Source: Boesenbergia rotunda (Eukaryota > Streptophyta > Magnoliopsida > Zingiberales > Zingiberaceae). From it: a stretch of 64,000 bases of DNA. The stretch spans positions 339,428 to 403,427 of the forward strand of contig JAGFNQ010004032.1 in the NCBI GenBank assembly GCA_024364735.1, written 5' to 3'. Position numbers and translations under genes: made by a program. This document shows, piece by piece, positions 32,644-43,764 of this stretch (the first letter of the stretch is position 1; each line of letters opens with the position of its first letter). The notes beneath the pieces were generated by a model. It was not told where the DNA came from, ran no database searches, and saw only the letters and a program-made list of their open reading frames with translations.

Positions 32644-33890
32644 GATCATAGATTTTTGAGTTTTAACTTGGTAAATTTTTTATGATCTCGATATATATCC
32701 ACTATCCAACGCCCACTGATTTAGACTTTTAAATTCCTACATGTAATGTATGAATTTTTTAGCTAAAGTGTTGGTTAACTTAAATTACCTTATTCATCTT
32801 ACCATTAAACAAATGGAAACCTTATGGTTTTGTTAGATGCTTAATTTTTTATATGTTTGATTTTGAATTAAGAGTTCAGATTAGGATTACGAATGTTCAA
32901 TTTAGAATTAGAGTTAAAATTAATAATTAAATTCAATTGTTTATTATTTTGATTGATTAAAATTTAAGATTAATTAATTTTGAATTAAATTGGAAATAAT
33001 TGATTAATTAATTTCGAATTAAATTGATTTAATTTGAATTTTCAAATTTAATTATTATTTGGATTAATTATTTAATTTAAAATTAATTATTAAGAATTAT
33101 TTTGAGTATTGATTATTGATTAGAAGTTAGTTAAATAATTATTACTTAAATTTTATTGATTAAATTAGTTTGAATTAATTAAAGTAATTGATTAATTATT
33201 AATTTTGAATTAATTAAGGATGCATTTTTGGAAAAGGTTGTTAACCCTAGTTAGATTCAAACTTAACTTTGTGTTCATCAAGAAGAAGTTTAAAAGCTAA
33301 GCTTCTAGACTACGATAAGTCACAAAACATCAAATCCAAAGAACATCATTAAAGTAATCACGTGCTTGAGACAACTTTCCAAAAATGACCAACCCAAAAA
33401 ACTTAACGCTAAATTTTGGTCTAACTAGCTCATATTTGACTAGGGTAGCATCAGCTAGATTCACTAAGTCTAGTGTATAGGTAGAATACATACGATTCAG
33501 CCTAGACAAGCCTTCGACAAAGTTTTCTTAGCCAACTATCATCTCAATCAATTCCAATGTTATGCTATCAAGATTGGCTAAACCTTTCCTTAACCATTAA
33601 TTCTAGATTAAGCATGGCATTTTAAAGCATAAAAATAAACACATAAGCCAAATAATAAAGAAAAAATTAAAATAAAAGCTTCCTCTAGATCAATGATATT
33701 ATTTTATTTTTCCTTCCCTGGATCACATATTTAGTATTGTGTATCTACATAGTAAACATGCTCTTTTGAAATCAAGAATTTGTTATTTCCTACTTTGTTG
33801 ATCATGTGTGATTTTGGAACTTATGCCTGAACATATTTGTTATCATTTCTATTTACCAAAGACAGATAAGTTTTATGTTAAGTGTTAGGC
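32644..33890 (-). other. SIR2 spacer between gag and protease, AT-rich
   Basis: Non-coding, with a long ATTAATT/TTGAATTAA-rich low-complexity part (32860-33230). It corresponds to the spacer at 43109-43764 in SIR1, for example around the shared CTATCCAAC and CCTACAT blocks near 32700-32745. It probably expanded after insertion. Confidence 0.6.
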
Positions 33891-34950
33891 CTGTATCCGA
33901 GTCCAGTTTGTTGTACACAACCCTTTGAGTTCCAAGTATCATGATTAGGTATTTGGAGCCCGAAGTGAACTTTTCCAATGCTCCCTTTAGTTTTTCACCT
34001 TGACCTTTCAAAAGGGAGTTTTCTTCCTCAAATTTTTGGACTTAAGTTTTGGTTCAGTCTAGAACTTGGTCAGTTGAGGAATTAGAGTTAGTCTTCTCTT
34101 CAAAGGCTTTAACCTCGTTAAATAGTGACTTGACTTGACCAATTTTTGGGTTAATTAAGAAATCATCTCATACAACATATCAACTAAGGGATAATTTACC
34201 TCAGTATTTGGTTTATCTAAAACGGATATGGATCCGTCGCTTGACTCAGACTCGAACTCAAATTCGGATTCAAACTTAGGTTTGGACTCGAGTTCACCTT
34301 CTTTTTCTTTCATCATTAGAGCCATGAAGCTCATTTGATTTGGTTCCTCCAAAGATGATTCATTGTCCTGCATTTAGTGTTATATAAATTATTTAAATAA
34401 AGATCATTTTTTTTACCTTTCAAACGTAGGTTTCCTCGTGAATTTCTACTAACTTATTCCAAAATTCCTTAACATTGTTGGTAAGTCCGACTCGATTAAG
34501 TTCTTCATTTGCCATGCCACATTGGATGATTTATGTGGCCTGAGTGTTGAATCAGACCTTCTTCTTAATATCGGGAGTCCATCTTTCCATTTCTATCAAT
34601 TCTCTAAATTCGTCAATTGGCAGTGTAAAACCTTTCTTGATGACGATCCATGTATTAATTTATGTCTTTAAAAATTGTTCCATCCACCCCATCCATGAGA
34701 AGTTTTTACCGTCAAAGAGTGGTGGAAGAGCGGTATTGAATCCTTGTTGAGAAATTTTCTTACAGAGATAAACATAGAATGTTCCAACACTTTTCAAAAT
34801 CTTGTGTAAGTAGTGCAATAGAAAAAGAGTATTCCAATATGAAAGAGAAGGATAATTTTTTATTTAAAAAAATTTTAAAAGTTTATTTTATGACAAAAAG
34901 AAACTTTTCAAAAACTCATAAAAAGTTGTTAAACTTATTCAGAGGAATCG
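33891..34950 (-). pseudogene. gag: SIR2 gag remnant
   Basis: Short minus-strand frames align with the SIR1 gag in order. One piece (33900-34070) corresponds to the SKGLDM/GLGYR region. A Glu/Ser-rich piece (34155-34373, MSFMALMMKEKEGELESKPK) and a piece at about 34430-34520 match the NRVG.NNAKELWNKL region. Frameshifts and stops are frequent. No zinc knuckle can be read. Confidence 0.65.
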
Positions 34951-34964
34951 ACTCTGATATCAAC

Positions 34965-35129
34965 TGTAGGACCGAAAAGTGCAATATAAAGGGGACGAGG
35001 GGGTTGAATATCATTAGCAAAAAAACATTCTATTTACGAAGACAGAGATAGATAGCAAAATAAAAAATAAAATGACATGTTCGGTTTACTTAGCTCGTAG
35101 TCCAATGACTACTATTCCAATGCCAACGA
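34965..35129 (-). repeat. SIR2 5' LTR, inner end
   Basis: The LTR starts (plus strand) at TGTAGGACCGAAAAG and reaches AACGA (35125-35129), the target duplication of SIR1. It continues at 46914. Confidence 0.7.
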
Positions 35130-35867
35130 TGTTGGATCAGAGAAAATCAATAGAGAGAGGGGGGGGTGAATATCGATGTCAAATTTTTCAGAAAAATAGA
35201 ACAGTTACACAGCGGAAAATAACTAAATAAACGCGAACACAAGTTGGTTTTATTTGGTTCGGAGTCGTAGTCGGCTCCTACTCCAAGGCCCACGGTCCTT
35301 GACCGTTTATGTTGGACAATTGTATATTCGAAAAATCTTTTTACAACTTTAAGTACAGATATAGAATTGGAATTTTGAAATTGCAACACTTTTCGTAAAT
35401 TAAATTTACCGACGCCTAAGGTGGATCGAAGTTCGGAGCAGAGGGTCATCGTCGGCGCTAGAATCTTGAAGTTGGAGCTTACCAGAGCGTAGCGCTTGAA
35501 CGAAAGTGCTTGGAGCGTTGAGAGCGAAGTTGTTTGAAGCCTTGGGGGTGAACCCCCTTTTATAGCAGCCATAGGGGCGCCTGTGTCGATGGGGGTGCCT
35601 GACACGTGACCTCTCCTACGCGAACTCCTATCCGCAGGCTCGGTCAGCGCTTATCCCCTTCACTGGGGCACCTTGGCTGATGGGTGCGCCTGTGTTAACA
35701 CAGGCGCCAGAGCTGACTTGGTCCAAAGGCTTCGTGGTAGTTTGCTTCGATGGTTATATTTTGGCCTTGACCTGGGGCGCCCGTATCCATTCGGGCGCCT
35801 AGCTCCAGTGAGGCGCCTCACTCCTTTGAGGCGCCTCAGCTACAGGAACACATTCCTACGTTCCCTG
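35130..35867 (-). repeat. SIR1 3' LTR, first part
   Basis: The plus-strand edge is TGTTGGATCAGAG. TATAAAAG on the minus strand (35564-35557) adjoins a GGGGG/CCCCC hairpin. Perfect palindromes occur at 35686-35707 and 35809-35820/35827-35838. It is cut at CCCTG (35863-35867) by SOL1. Confidence 0.9.
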
Positions 35868-36344
35868 TGTAACGACCCGGAAAATTCTCTTAATATTTTC
35901 TGAAAATATTGAGCATGTCTAGATAATTTTCCGAAGGACCTAGAGGCATTAATACGAATATTGGCCTAGGAAATCCATGTTTTCTCATTTAAATTGAGAA
36001 AACCAAGTACTAATGGGCCTTATATGGGCTTCCTAGTACTATGATTATAGGTGGATTTTTAGGAAGAATTAGTATAAATATAAATATGAATTTATTTGGG
36101 CACATTAACATGATTATAGGAAAGTATTAGCCTAACGTTCCCATCTAAATTGAGGAATTTGGTACTAATGGGCTTTAAATGGGCCCAAAAATGGGTATTA
36201 ATTAGGTAAAATTAATATAAATATAAAAGAATTTTATTTAGGAATATTAGTACAATTATGGGTAATTTTAGGGGGGATTTTCGGAATTTAAGAAAATAAA
36301 GTAATAAAATAAATGAAATGAAAATCAAAATAAAAATAAATGTG

Positions 36345-36412
36345 CATGAGCCAAGGATTGAACCTTGGACCTATTTTACAACCAAGAATGCTTTAACCAA
36401 CTCACCTAGCAA
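36345..36412 (-). other. tRNA-like segment in antisense within SOL1
   Basis: The hairpin CCAAGG-ATTGAA-CCTTGG (36351-36368) and, on the minus strand, GTGAGTTGGTTAAAGCA upstream of it match the TEK1 and TEK2 segments in order and spacing despite otherwise diverged LTRs. Confidence 0.45.
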
Positions 36413-36867
36413 GGAATTCTTATGAGTAATTGAAGTGGAGGTTGGTTAAGAGGTAAAAGGAGGTGAAGGGTCATGGAGAGACTCTTCATTTGCCTCCTTG
36501 ATGGGTTATAATGAGAGGAGTTTTGGGAGTTACTTCTTCTCTCAATCAATTGCATTACCTCTCCTCTTCATTCCTCATTCTTGCCGAGCACCAAAGGGAG
36601 GAGTTCCTTGGAGAAAACTTCACAAGAGGTCTCATCTCTCAAGATCTAAAGTTCCTACAAGGTGACAAGGTCTAGTTGTGGTCAAGAGATACCAAGTCCT
36701 CTTCCTTCTCCTCTTTCAAGGTTCGAAAAATCAAGAAATTTAAGGTAAGACTCCCTCACCTGTGGTATAATAGTTACCTATGATTTCCATGATTTTTAGC
36801 ATGATATATGGGTTAGTTTTCGGATTTAATGTTGAAAGGAAACAAAATCAAGGTTCCTATGTTCAAA

Positions 36868-37380
36868 GGCTTCGGCCACTAGGATTTAAAGGTCTATAAA
36901 TATGCTAAAAATCATGATAAAGTTGTTTAATGTTCCCTTATGATGTTTAGATGTTAAGTATAATTTTTGGGAATTTTTGGAGTACCCTAGGATACCCTAG
37001 AGTTTTGGCCAACATGAAAGAAGCAAAACCCAGAACCTTAAGTTCAAGGGTTTCGGCCACTATGTTTTAAATGTCTATAAATATGTTAAAAATCATGATA
37101 ATGTTATTTTATGTTCCCTTATGATGTTTAGAGGTTAAGTATAATTTTTGGGAATTTTTGGAGTACCCTAGGACACTCTAGGGTTTCGGCCAACATGAAA
37201 GGGGCAAAACCAAGGTCCCTATGTTTATGGGTTTCGGCCACCATGATTTAAATGTCTATAAATATGTTAAAAATCATGATAATGTTATTTTATGTTCCCT
37301 TATGATGTTTAGAAGTTATGTATAATTTTTGGGAATTTTTGAAGCATCCTAGAGGCCCATATGGTTCGGCCAACCCCAAG
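36868..37380 (+). repeat. Three tandem copies of a ~181-bp unit in SOL1
   Basis: TTTCGGCCAC (or CTTCGGCCAC) recurs at about 36868, 37048 and 37231. Each is followed by TCTATAAATATG(C/T)TAAAAATCATGATAA and ATTTTTGGGAATTTTTGG. Confidence 0.8.
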
Positions 37381-37569
37381 GACCCAAGGGTTAGGGTTGA
37401 GTCTTTAACTTCAAGCATATGTTTATGTGTTGCCATGATATAAGGATGATGGATGGTGATTATGTGAATTTTCGCATGGCCTTGGGACTCCACAAGTTTC
37501 GGCCAATAAGGGTTAATAGGATAAAAGTTAAGATTTATTTCAAGTAAGGGTCCCAATAGCCCTATGGTA

Positions 37570-37765
37570 AGATGTGATTTATGTTTATGAATGATATGCC
37601 ATGTTTACAAATGATACGTCATGTTTATGAATGATATGCCATGTTTATGAATGATATGCCATGGTTATGCATGATATGCCATGTTTATGAATGATATGCT
37701 ATGTTATGAATGATATGCCATGTTTATGAATGATATGCCATGTTATGAATGACATGCTATGTATA
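37570..37765 (+). repeat. 20-22-bp tandem repeat in SOL1
   Basis: About nine units of ATGTTTATGAATGATATGCC, some with a missing T or one substitution. Confidence 0.85.
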
Positions 37766-38304
37766 CGATAAGTGATGTAAGATGTTATGTTCCAAGTAGA
37801 GCACCAAGTATGTTAATATTTTATGTGCTCATTATGAGATGATGAATGATGAATGGTTTTGTGAGTAGGAAAGAGTCTTACTAAGCCTGTGTGCTTATAG
37901 TCTTATTTCCTTATACCGCAGATCATGCAAGAGGATAACGAGGAAGCAGCAGGAGGGCCTGAAATGTGTGTGATGGTGACTTGGCCCATGAAATCGAATG
38001 TGTTAACCGTTTATGCTAAGAACTTTATTTTTGCTACCTATCTGCTCGAATAGTGACTTATGGAACTCTATGATAAGATGTCAAGTATGATATGATATGA
38101 ACTTTATGGTATTATGTTAAGCATGTTATGATATGATGTGAAGCATGACGTTCATATGTTAAGTTCCATGTCATTATATTAGGGATGGTAGTAGGGGCAT
38201 GTATATGTAAGGTTTAAGTTATTCCGCTGCAGTATGATGTTACATGCCTTAAGTATGTCAGCGTAACGCCGCTTTTAAAAAAAAAAAGCGGGCGTTACAC
38301 CCTG

Positions 38305-38841
38305 CAACCAAGGTTAGTTCCAAAACACAAGAAGCAAAATATATTAGCCATTATTTACAGCCTAAGTTGTCTTGGTTCTGACTTTGGGTCTCCCAAATGG
38401 AACCCTAGGTCGAACCGACACCTACTGTTCCCTCGCACGGGGAATGCGTCCTCACCTACTCCTCTCAGGAGAGTTTACCTTTTGCCAACTGGCTCCTCCG
38501 GTTGGACTTTTGCCCGATCCTCCCGATCAGGTCTTCGTGCCCAGTCCACGACCATGACTTCTTGCCCAACTTCCGGTCAGGTCTTCGGTGCCCAGCTCTT
38601 TGCCAGGACTTCTTGCCCAGTCCTCGACCATGACTTCTTTGCCTAACTTCTGGTCAGGTCTTCTTGCCCAGTCCTTGACTAGGACTTCTTGCCCAGCCCT
38701 TTGCCAGGACTTCTTGCCCAGTGAACCTAGGACTTTTCATGCACACTTAGTAAGCTTGTTAGATTACATTAACACCTTAACTTCTGAACCCTTTGCCATT
38801 ATCAAAACACAGGTTTGACTTAGGTACTTCCTGCACCAACA
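38305..38841 (-). repeat. SIR1 3' LTR, second part
   Basis: It resumes CAACCAAGGTTAG after SOL1 and ends ...CTGCACCAACA. It carries a minisatellite of about 29 bp, (AC)CAGGACTTCTTGCCCAG, between about 38551 and 38730. The reassembled LTR is about 1275 bp, close to the 1262-bp 5' LTR. Confidence 0.88.
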
Positions 38842-39957
38842 ATCTCCCCCTTTTAGATTTATGGCAACACGGTTCAAAATGTTAAGTTAAAAAAAAACAA
38901 GTAAAGAAGTTAAAAAACATTCAGTTTTCTCCCCCTGAAATGAATATTCTCCCCCTGAGTTTTTCAAAGATATGTGGGTTTTGTAAACCTTCTATGTGCT
39001 TTAGATTTTGGCTTAGTGCTTAAGAAAAATTTCAAGCTTTCTATACTTAGAAAATTTTCAAAAAATTTTCCTCACACTTAGAAAATTTTTCAAAAAGAAT
39101 TTTCAAAAAAGGGGTTTCGCAAGAAAATTTTCCAAAAAGTTTTTCAAGTCTTTTCATACTTAGAAAATTTTCTTGAAAATACTTCGTGCACCAAAAAACA
39201 CTTCTGAAAATAGATTTTCACTTAGAATCAGTTAAGTACTTTTAAGAGCTTTAGTTATTTACTTTACTTTTTGAAAAAAGGGATAAAATTTTGAAAAAAA
39301 ATTCTCATATTTTGAAAAATTTTTCTTTTCCTTTCTCTCCTCCTTTGCCATATATCAAAAAATAAATTGATAATAATTATAGCAAAAAATATTTTGAGCA
39401 AAAGAAATGAAGTTCTCTATTAAACCAACTCTAATAAGTTTAAGCATAAACTGGACCAAACTAACTTAAATCGTTCTTGTTCGGGACTTGTTTAACCCAG
39501 TTAGCTACTTACTGACTGTTATAAACAGTAGATTTCGCTAGGGTTAGTCAAATTAAGTGTTTTGATCAAGTTAGATTTTCTAAGTTTGACACTTAACCTG
39601 ATTGCTGTTCAATTGGTATTTATTGCCCCAATTACTGCAGATGCAATGACTTAAAGCATCTTGAATCAAGGCATAGACCTAAACATCTTAACCCAATCTA
39701 GGTTTCAATCAAAAGTACCCTAAGGTGCTTGTGAGATGCTGACTTCTAGATCTATAGGTCCATGCAGTTCTAGGGTTAGGGCCTAAGCTAAGTCCATTTG
39801 CGGAAAAGCACTAGTTTTGAAGGGGGTAAGTTTTTGACAAAAAAAACTAAGTTGGAAAATCATTTTAAATTTCAAGACTTTGATAAAAGAAATGATTTTT
39901 CACAAAAGATCGATAAGAAAGTAAAACAATTTTTTTAAAAAGAAATACAGAGCAGTC
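38842..39957 (-). other. SIR1 polypurine tract and 3' non-coding region
   Basis: On the minus strand AAAAGGGGGAGAT directly precedes TGTTGGTG (38855-38842). The 1.1 kb up to the pol stop is A/T-rich with repeated GAAAATTTTC-like inverted motifs (39040-39200) and no ORF. A homologous region follows the SIR3 LTR at 54938. Confidence 0.8.
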
Positions 39958-41500
39958 CTATTCTACTAAGGATAACCCTAACTGTCTTCTTAGTGAGCTA
40001 AACTCGGACTTAGGTAAGGGTTTGGTAAAGATATCAGCTAAGTTTGACTTTGAGTCCACATGCTTAAGGACTATTTCACCCCTGGCTACATGATCCCTTA
40101 CAAAATGATGTTTAACTTCTATATATTTTGTTCTGGAGTATTGAATTGGGTTTTCAGTCAAGTTGATTGAGCGTATGTTATCAATGTAGACTTAAGTTTG
40201 GGTGTAGTCAAGTTGGAAGTCCTTAAGGGTGTGCATCATCCATAAGAGTTGTGCCACACACTCTCCTAAGGCAACATATTCTGCTTCGGTTGTAGATAGT
40301 GTCACGTAGTGTTGCTTTCTATTGCACCAGTTGACTAGACTATGTCCTAAAAGTTGGCAGCTTCCACTGGTACTTTTTTTTATCTAATTTGCACCCAGTA
40401 TAGTCAGAGTTAGAATATCATGACAGTTCAAAGGTGGAAGTCCTAGGATACCAAATCCCTACATTTAGAGTGCCCTTAATGTACCTAAGTACTCTTTTTA
40501 GGGCTGCTAAGTGGGATTCCTTAGCACAAGTTTGGTACCTAGCACACATTCCTACAGAGAATAGGATCAGGTCTGCTAGCTGTAAGGTAAAGTAGACTTT
40601 CAATCATACTTCGGTATAACTTAAGATCTGTAGGTTTACCTTTAGGGTCATTATCAATTTTGACATTTATGACCATAGGGGTACTTATGCTTTTGGAGTT
40701 ATCCATTTTAAATTTCTTTATTAACTCTTTAGCATACTTGGATTGATGAACATAATTATCATCTCTAGTTTGCTTAATTTACAATCCTAAGAAGAAATTG
40801 AGCTCACCAACTAAGCTCATTTTGAATTCATTTTCCATTATTTTTACAATTTTTTTAAAAAAATTTGAGTTGGTGGATCCAAAAATTATGTCATCAACAT
40901 AGATTTGGGCATTGAAAATGTCTTTTTCTAAGGTTTTAACAAAAAGGGTGAAGTCAATTTGTCCTTGGTTAAATTCCTTAGAAATAAGGTAAGTTGATAG
41001 GCGTTCATACCATACCCTAGGTGCTTGTTTTAACCCATAAAGTGCCTTTTTAAGTTTGAAAACGTGGTCAGGTTTTTCTAGGTCCTCAAATCCAGGGGGT
41101 TGTCCTACATAGACTTCTTCTTTGATGAACCCATTTAAAAAGGCAGACTTAACGTCCATTTGGTATAGCTTGAACCCTCTATGGGCTGCAAATGCTAACA
41201 ACATTCTAATTGACTCAAGTCTGGCTACTGGGGCATATGTTTCATCATAGTCTAATCCTTCGACTTGACTGAACCCTTTAGATACTAAGCGGGCTTTATT
41301 TCTAACTATTTTCCCTTGGTCATTTAGTTTATTTCTAAACACCCACTTAGTATCTATAATAGACTTGCCCTCAGGTTTAGATACTAGTTCCCAGACTAGG
41401 TTTCTTTCAAATTGGGCTAACTCCTCTTGCATAACTATGATCCAATCAGGATTAGGTAGGGCTTCCTCTATAGTCTTAGGTTCAATTTTTGAAATTAGTA
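39958..41500 (-). pseudogene. pol: SIR1 reverse transcriptase and RNase H
   Basis: The minus-strand frame 41432-40779 reads the copia RT: NLVWELVSKPEGKSIIDTKW, LYQMDVKSAFLNG (first catalytic Asp), KKALYGLKQAPRVWYERL and the active site YVDDIIFGS (about 40890). A stop follows FFLGL (a CAA-to-TAA change fits). The RNase H part is readable in pieces to 39958, ending HHFVRDHVARGEIVLKH and IFTKPL. At least one frame change and several stops lie between. The enzyme would copy element RNA into DNA. Confidence 0.88.
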
Positions 41501-43108
41501 CTATCTGGCTAAGATTTCTATAGGAAGACCTAGTTTTGACTCGTAAGGTTGGACACCCATAATTTGATCAGAAGGGTGACTGAGTCTGGGTTTCTTGGTT
41601 CTTCTAGAACTTGGTTCAGCCTCAGGTCCAGCTGGACGGTTCAGTTCAGTGTTCTGTTCAACTACTTGGGTTGGTTCAGTTATTGGTTCAGTTGACATAG
41701 TAGTTGGTTCAAGAGTTAGTTCATTTATAGGTTCAATTAGTGGTTCGATTGATGGTTCAATTGTTTGTTCATTGTCTTCCTGATCACTACTTGATTGGTT
41801 CAAGTTTTGGTTATCAGATTTTGGATTAGTTTCCTTATCAAAGATTAAGTTAGTTGTTTCTTCAATTTTATTAGTTTGTTTATTGTAAACCCTATAGGCC
41901 CTACTAGTTGTTGAATATCCTAAGAAGACCCCTGAGGTTGACATAGACTGAAATTTACCTAAGTAGTCCTTGGTGTTCAGGATATGGACTTTGCACCCAA
42001 AGACCCTTAGGTAATGTAGGTTGGGCAGTCTATGGTAATATAGTTCATAAGGAGTTTTGTTATGTTTTTTGTTAATTAAGATCCTATTTTGGATATAGCA
42101 AGCCATACTTATTGCTTCTGCCCAAAATTGGTTAGCTAGGTTAAATTCATTGAGCATGGTCCTAGCGGCTTCCTGAAGGGTTCTATTCTTTCTTTCTACT
42201 ATCCCATTTTGTTGGGGGGGGGGGTTCTAGGACAAGAAAATTCGTGAATATATCTGTTTATTTTACAGAATTCCTCAAACCTTTGATTCTCAAACTCTCC
42301 CCCGTGATCACTCCTAAGTCTTTTGAGTTTGGTAACATTTTGATTTTTGATTATCTTGCATAAGTCAATAAACAGGTTTAGGGTTTCATCTTTAGTTTTT
42401 AGGAACCTCACCCAGGTAAACCTAGAGAAATCATCAATAATAACTAAGCAGTACAGGTTCCCGCTTAGTGACTTGGCTCCATGTGAAACAAATAGATCAA
42501 GGTGAAGGAGCTCAAGTGTGGTTTGGGTTAAGTCTGATTGAATTAGCTTGTGGTTAGACTTGGTTTGTTTGCTTTGGTTACATGAGTTATAAATTGTGTT
42601 TTCAAAGTTCTTAATTTTTGGCCCCCCTTTAATTAGATCAAGTTGGGTAACTTTAGAAATTAGTCTAACATTAGTGTGACCTAATCTCCTATGCCAGAGG
42701 TTGGATTCTTCTAATTGAGTTAAGAGGCATCTTGGTATTAAAGGTAGACTGATAGTATAAACATTGTTTTTCCTAGTACCCTTAAGCATGACTTCTGAGT
42801 CTTGAAGGTTTCGAATCAGGCAGTCAGAATTGGTAAATGTAACTACATAGCCAGTATCACATAGTTGACTTATACTAAGTAAATTAAACTTGAAATTCTC
42901 AACCAAGAGTACCTTTTTAATCACAAAATCAGATTTGAGTTCAATGTTACCTGACCCAATGACTTTGAGTGTAGCATTGTTGCCAAATGCTATTGAGCCA
43001 AGGTTCTTGAACTTGATTTTGGTGAATTTCAATTTGTCTCCAGTCATGTGTCTGGAGCATCCACTATCCAACATCCATTGGTCCAAATCTTTATGTTCCT
43101 ACATATAA
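41501..43108 (-). pseudogene. pol: SIR1 protease and integrase
   Basis: The minus-strand frame from about 43102 opens with WMLDSGCSRHMTGD, the copia protease active site (DSG). The GAG-pre-integrase HRRLGHTN block and integrase core follow: ELLHLDLFV, VIIDDFSRFTWV and LRSDHGGEFEN. At 42214-42224 a run of 11 G (C on the coding strand), where TPQQNG is expected, shifts the frame. Integrase then resumes at 42157 with ANQFWAEAISMACYIQNR and runs into a Glu/Thr/Pro-rich linker ending near 41501. A shorter homopolymer would restore the frame. Confidence 0.88.
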
Positions 43109-43764
43109 AGTATTTATTGATTTGGATCCAATTAGAGTCAAAGATAGCTTTAAAATTGATTTTCACAACCTAGTCTGTCTCACCCAATCTAGAGTTATCA
43201 ATCACGTTAACCTTATGGGTTTTGTGAGACAGTTTTTTTTAACAAAAATAAAGATTTTAATTTAAAACCATGGTTAATTTTAAAAGGTTAAATTAATTTT
43301 GAAAATTTTTATTAAGTTTTAAGTTTATTTCAAAAAATTGTGTTGAATCTAAGATTAATTGAATTTTGTGTTAGATTCAAATTTAACAAGTTGTAAAGTG
43401 AATTTGATTTTCAATAATTGGCTTCCAGGACTTAGCGAGGCACTAGGCCTTCTTTGGCCGTAGCCTTATTGGATCATCAACCCTTTCCTTGACAAAGCCT
43501 TTTATTGAAAATTCATCTTCAAGTTACTTCTTGAAAGATTTTGGTCTAACTAGTTTGCGTCTTGGATCAGTAGCTTCGGCTAGTTCCACCAGAATGGTTT
43601 CCCTAACGTACTATCATCTCACCTCCACCCAATACTAGGTTATTCAAATTTCAATTAGATCATTTTGTCCTCAGTCTAACCAGTCCTAGGTCTAAGCATG
43701 ATGAATTGCAGTAGGAAATAAACAAACAAGCATGCAATAAAGAGAAATTATAATTAAAAAAAAT
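43109..43764 (-). other. SIR1 spacer between gag and protease, possible intron
   Basis: It is 656 bp of AT-rich sequence with stops in all frames, between the gag end and the protease start. On the minus strand the protease side reads TTTATATGTAG then GAACATAAAG, a plausible 3' splice site. SIR2 keeps ACATGTAGGAA at the same place. I could not identify a convincing donor. Confidence 0.4.

Larger units (their letters stand above)
35868..38299 (+). repeat. SOL1, solo LTR of a Tekay-like gypsy element (2432 bp)
   Basis: TGTAACGACCCGG... to ...GCGGGCGTTACA, with exact target duplications CCCTG (35863-35867 and 38300-38304). There is no primer site, gag or pol inside. It shares with the TEK1 LTR the TGTAAC/GTTACA ends, repeated TTCGGCCA boxes, the tRNA-like antisense segment and the TTACTAAGC...GCTTA block near the 3' end. 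It is therefore a related but distinct family. Confidence 0.9.

Noticed and set aside
32860..33230. Scaffold attachment region or origin suggested by AT-rich ATTAATT repeats
   Set aside because: It aligns by position with the non-coding gag-protease spacer of SIR1. AT-richness from decay and slippage is the simpler explanation.
38372..38818. ORFs in the SIR LTRs (also 46408-46885 and 54432-54836) with repeated LLAQ/CPVLDQ motifs
   Set aside because: They arise from the ~29-bp LTR minisatellite. They lie antisense to the element and upstream of its promoter.
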